Origin: Vannielia litorea | GTDB taxonomy: Bacteria > Pseudomonadota > Alphaproteobacteria > Rhodobacterales > Rhodobacteraceae | Direction of reading: 5' to 3' | Assembly (NCBI RefSeq): GCF_018424695.1 | Contig: NZ_QTNQ01000001.1 | Coordinates: 186,001-250,000, forward strand | Length of the DNA stretch: 64,000 nt | Shown here: positions 61,981 through 64,000 of the stretch, piece after piece | Layout: each line of letters opens with the position of its first letter | Position numbering within the stretch: the stretch's first letter is position 1 | Translations under genes and position numbers: made by a program | The notes under the pieces: generated by a model | Seen by the model: the letters and a program-made list of their open reading frames with translations, nothing else | Database searches by the model: none | Told to the model about the DNA's origin: nothing

Positions 61981-62034
61981 AGCGCCCATAAGTGCAGCGC
62001 GCCAAGCTACGAATATAGCCTGGCGCCCTGATCT

Positions 62035-62370
62035 TTAAGCCTCCTTCGGACCCCAGGGGATCACTGCCTGAACCGTGTCATCATCCTGGTTTGCAGCCTT
62101 GCCGAGATTGGCGTTGAAGCCGAAGTCCCGGATGCTCATCGTGAAGTAGTCAGCACCGGTGTCTCGGTTCTGCTTCTTCCAGATGCCGCCGCATTCGACC
62201 AAGCGGCCGCGTGGCGAACGGCCGAGAACACGGTGCGTGGGGGCCATCGGATTGTCGCTTGAAACCGGCTCCACGGTGATGTCGATGTCAAAGGTCAGGG
62301 TGGAGATCGAACCGACGCCTTTGGCGATCTCGATTTCGGCACTTTCGAATTTGATGCAGTTGGTGGTCAT
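62035..62370 (-). CDS. DUF736 family protein
   Basis: A 111-residue protein; AAGGAG lies 8 bases before ATG 62370. The core RVLGRSPRGRLVECGGIWKKQ followed by DTGADYFTMSIRD matches the DUF736 pattern (GAAWKK then ReYLSVKLDD). Such small proteins are frequent on rhizobial and rhodobacteral plasmids near replication or transfer genes; function unknown. It reads in the same direction as repABC. Confidence 0.75.
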   Translation of the reverse strand: MTTNCIKFESAEIEIAKGVGSISTLTFDIDITVEPVSSDNPMAPTHRVLGRSPRGRLVECGGIWKKQNRDTGADYFTMSIRDFGFNANLGKAANQDDDTVQAVIPWGPKEA

Positions 62371-62397
62371 TGCTTTGCTCCTTTTCTGGTGTTGCAA

Positions 62398-62741
62398 TGA
62401 TGGTCACCCGGCAAGGGCCAAAGGCCTGAACACACCATTGGCGGAGCGCAGCGGAGAAGGGTAGGGGGGCTGAATTTTGTTCCGCGAGGAATGACCCGAA
62501 GGGACAGGGGACAATTCCGGCAACCGCCCTTTGTGTTCAGGACAGACCGTGCGACCAGCATGTCATGCAACACAGGACAAAGGAGCATCGAAGGCACCAT
62601 GCTTCATTCCAGAAACGGCTTCGATAACCAAGCCGCCAAAGGTGCTGAGAGACGCCAACCGAAAAGCGCGACAATCGACGGAACAAGACGGAACGTCGAG
62701 TGTGTAGCGTTGCGCCGGCAACGGTTTCGCCATCAAATGCG
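62398..62741. other. Mostly empty 340-base gap
   Basis: I see no gene with good support, apart from a possible 48-codon frame (62599-62745). There is a GGAATG/CATTCC-free, purine-rich stretch and no clear terminator. Confidence 0.3.
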
Positions 62742-62745
62742 ATGA
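62599..62745 (+). CDS. Possible small basic protein (48 aa)
   Basis: The frame MLHSRNGFDNQAAKG... is rich in Arg and Gln, begins 4 bases after GAAGG and ends by overlapping the start of the DUF6429 gene (ATGA), which suggests coupling. There is no similarity I recognise, so it may be chance. Confidence 0.25.
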   Translation: MLHSRNGFDNQAAKGAERRQPKSATIDGTRRNVECVALRRQRFRHQMR

Positions 62746-62996
62746 CGAAGATGAACAACGGATTCAGGCCATGGATAGACACCGACAAACTCGATGCTGC
62801 CGCATTGGCCATTCTCAGCCTGACACTTCATGATGGGTCGCGGGTTTGGAAAGGGATAGACTGGGACATCACAAATCGGCTCTTTCAGAAAGGCCTGATC
62901 GAAAACCCGGCAAGCCAAGCAAAGTCCCTCGTTCTGACAGAACATGGCTTGGAACTGGCCAAACGCGCGCTGGAAGAGCAATTCGGCAAAGGCTGA
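62742..62996 (+). CDS. DUF6429 family protein
   Basis: An 84-residue protein. LDAAALAILSLTLHDGSRVWKGIDWDITNRLFQKGLI, followed by KSLVLTEHGLELAKRAL, matches the small DUF6429 family as I know it (LALLyLtlhd then AWKgfDW); the later part looks like a winged-helix wing. The start is ATG 62742 or 62751; neither has a good ribosome site. Function unknown. The next 203 bases hold no gene, only the terminator at 63200. Confidence 0.65.
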   Translation: MTKMNNGFRPWIDTDKLDAAALAILSLTLHDGSRVWKGIDWDITNRLFQKGLIENPASQAKSLVLTEHGLELAKRALEEQFGKG

Positions 62997-63199
62997 ACAA
63001 GAGCATCGCCTGAATCTCCCTAACTGCCGGGCAACAGAACAGACAGATCAGTATTCAAAGCAAGTAGCTCGCGACCCACCGCACCGCCCAGGCGGTGCTC
63101 CCGCGCGGACAGCGCCGGTCCGGCGGCGGGGCAGGGGGCTTGTCCTTCTGCCCGCCGCCGGACATTTTTGCGAGCCTTGCTCCTGGGCAATCACTTGGC

Positions 63200-63226
63200 A
63201 AAAAAGAAGCCCCGCCGAAGCGGGGC
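63200..63226 (-). terminator. Rho-independent terminator of the ParB-like gene
   Basis: On the minus strand GCCCCGC, TTCG, GCGGGGC, then CTTCTTTTTT: a 7-bp GC stem with a UUCG tetraloop and a T-run, 28 bases after the stop of the ParB-like gene. Confidence 0.88.
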
Positions 63227-63253
63227 CAGTTGGGTTTCTCCACGAAGGAGCCG

Positions 63254-64000
63254 TCAGGTGCAGTCGGGCACCCATTTGTCGAGTTTGGCTTTTTGATCCG
63301 GGGTCAGCCCCATCAGCTTCTGGGTCGTGGGGTCGCTCACGAGCTTTTCCATCTTCTCGGCCTTATCCGCCTTTTTGAGCTTGGTGAAACCGGCGACACG
63401 CTCGTCGCGGGCGTCACAGTCAAGAAAATCGCAAAGCAGATCGACCAGATGACCGGCTGAGACCCGCGAGAAGAAATTCTCCGCCGTGGGCGTCCAATGC
63501 TTGCGGATATCGGCACCGGCCTCATCAGCGATCAAGCCGAAGAACTCAGCGCCGCCAGCACGATAGGGCAGGGTGCGCGCAATGGCTTCTGTGATCTGAG
63601 TGTTGCGGGCCTTCTTGCCGTCTTCGCGGAAGGTGGCGAAGGCTTCCGACAGGTTTTCAATACGGGTGCCCTTCTGCCAGTATTCGCTGGCATCGATCCC
63701 ATGCTCAAGGCGCGGCTCTCGGGCAAAGCCATCTTCCACGCTTGGCGCATTGGTCGGGCGATCCAGCCGAATGCCGAACACGCTCTCGAAACTGCCTGAC
63801 GCCTCGGACAAGCCAAAACCCAACAGGTCCAGAACAAGTTCCGGCTTGCTCAGAAGCGCTGATTGCACCGCGGCCAGCCGGATTGCCTGCATATCCGCCA
63901 CCAGCTTCTGTGAGTAGGGGGATTTTGGGGTGTCTGACTTGGTGGTTTGTGGCGCTTGCAGGACACCGGCCTCGATGGCGGCTTTCTTGTCCTCGGGGCG
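63254..64000 (-). CDS. ParB/RepB/Spo0J-family plasmid protein, C-terminal part (partial)
   Basis: The frame is open to the window edge (248 residues seen). YSQKLVADMQAIRLAAVQSALL, then KPELVLDLLGFGL, is a segment common in large ParB-like proteins of alphaproteobacterial plasmids. The C-terminal end is helical and Lys-rich (KADKAEKMEKLV, PDQKAKLDKWVP). The ParB nuclease-like N-terminal domain would lie outside the window. It is separate from RepB and may help in plasmid transfer or maintenance. A strong terminator follows. Confidence 0.65.
   Translation of the reverse strand, partial: RPEDKKAAIEAGVLQAPQTTKSDTPKSPYSQKLVADMQAIRLAAVQSALLSKPELVLDLLGFGLSEASGSFESVFGIRLDRPTNAPSVEDGFAREPRLEHGIDASEYWQKGTRIENLSEAFATFREDGKKARNTQITEAIARTLPYRAGGAEFFGLIADEAGADIRKHWTPTAENFFSRVSAGHLVDLLCDFLDCDARDERVAGFTKLKKADKAEKMEKLVSDPTTQKLMGLTPDQKAKLDKWVPDCT

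Overview
The window looks like part of a large repABC replicon (plasmid or chromid) of an alphaproteobacterium, most likely Rhodobacteraceae. The evidence is the GC-rich, codon-biased sequence, a complete repABC operon with three identical 16-bp parS palindromes and a counter-transcribed RNA between repB and repC, and many CoA-pathway and branched-chain-type ABC transporter genes. No rRNA, tRNA or CRISPR array was seen.

Region 1 (1-35.5 kb) is a dense catabolic island for an unknown carboxylic acid processed as CoA thioesters. It encodes the end of one LivM-LivK-LivF transporter and a complete second transporter (livG, livH, livM, livF and two livK). It also has two acyl-CoA ligase-like proteins, five family III CoA-transferase/racemase proteins (two racemase-like), five acyl-CoA dehydrogenases (two forming an adjacent heteromeric-type pair), and ETF alpha and beta. 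Four crotonase-fold proteins, two MaoC hydratases, one true SCP2-type thiolase and one thiolase-like protein without the nucleophilic Cys (next to a DUF35 zinc-ribbon protein) complete the set, with two SDRs and a transglutaminase-like protein. The combination ACAD pair + MaoC + Cys-less thiolase + DUF35 resembles the mycobacterial igr side-chain retro-aldol module, but no steroid-ring genes are seen. Four copies of TCTAAC-N4-GTTAGA, plus one degraded copy, sit in promoter regions across the island and suggest a shared regulon.

Region 2 (35.6-44.1 kb) holds a TetR-MFP-RND efflux operon, a second TetR gene, and an HxlR gene divergent from a DODA-type dioxygenase / NmrA-like reductase / DUF5519 operon.

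Region 3 (44.2-53 kb) is a mobile-element graveyard: a truncated tniA, IS66, IS110 and IS3 fragments, two outward-facing Tn5053/Tn7-like ends of one family, an IS21 element cutting a tniB remnant that precedes a full tniQ, and a small MBL-fold / HxlR-pseudogene pair. It is followed by scpB and a DUF1403 gene.

Region 4 (53.1-58.1 kb) is a compact cargo-less tniA-tniB-tniQ transposon (53190-56954) with recognisable TGT...ACA ends. It is inserted at the start of a tyrosine-recombinase gene, so that the first 28 bp of that gene are present on both sides. An 11-5-11 inverted repeat lies 53 bp outside the left end. The recombinase, DUF1403 and ScpB genes seem to have been one module before the insertion.

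Region 5 (58.1-64 kb) is the replication/partition region: repC, ctRNA, repB, repA, parS sites, then DUF736, DUF6429 and the C-terminal part of a ParB-like protein running off the window.
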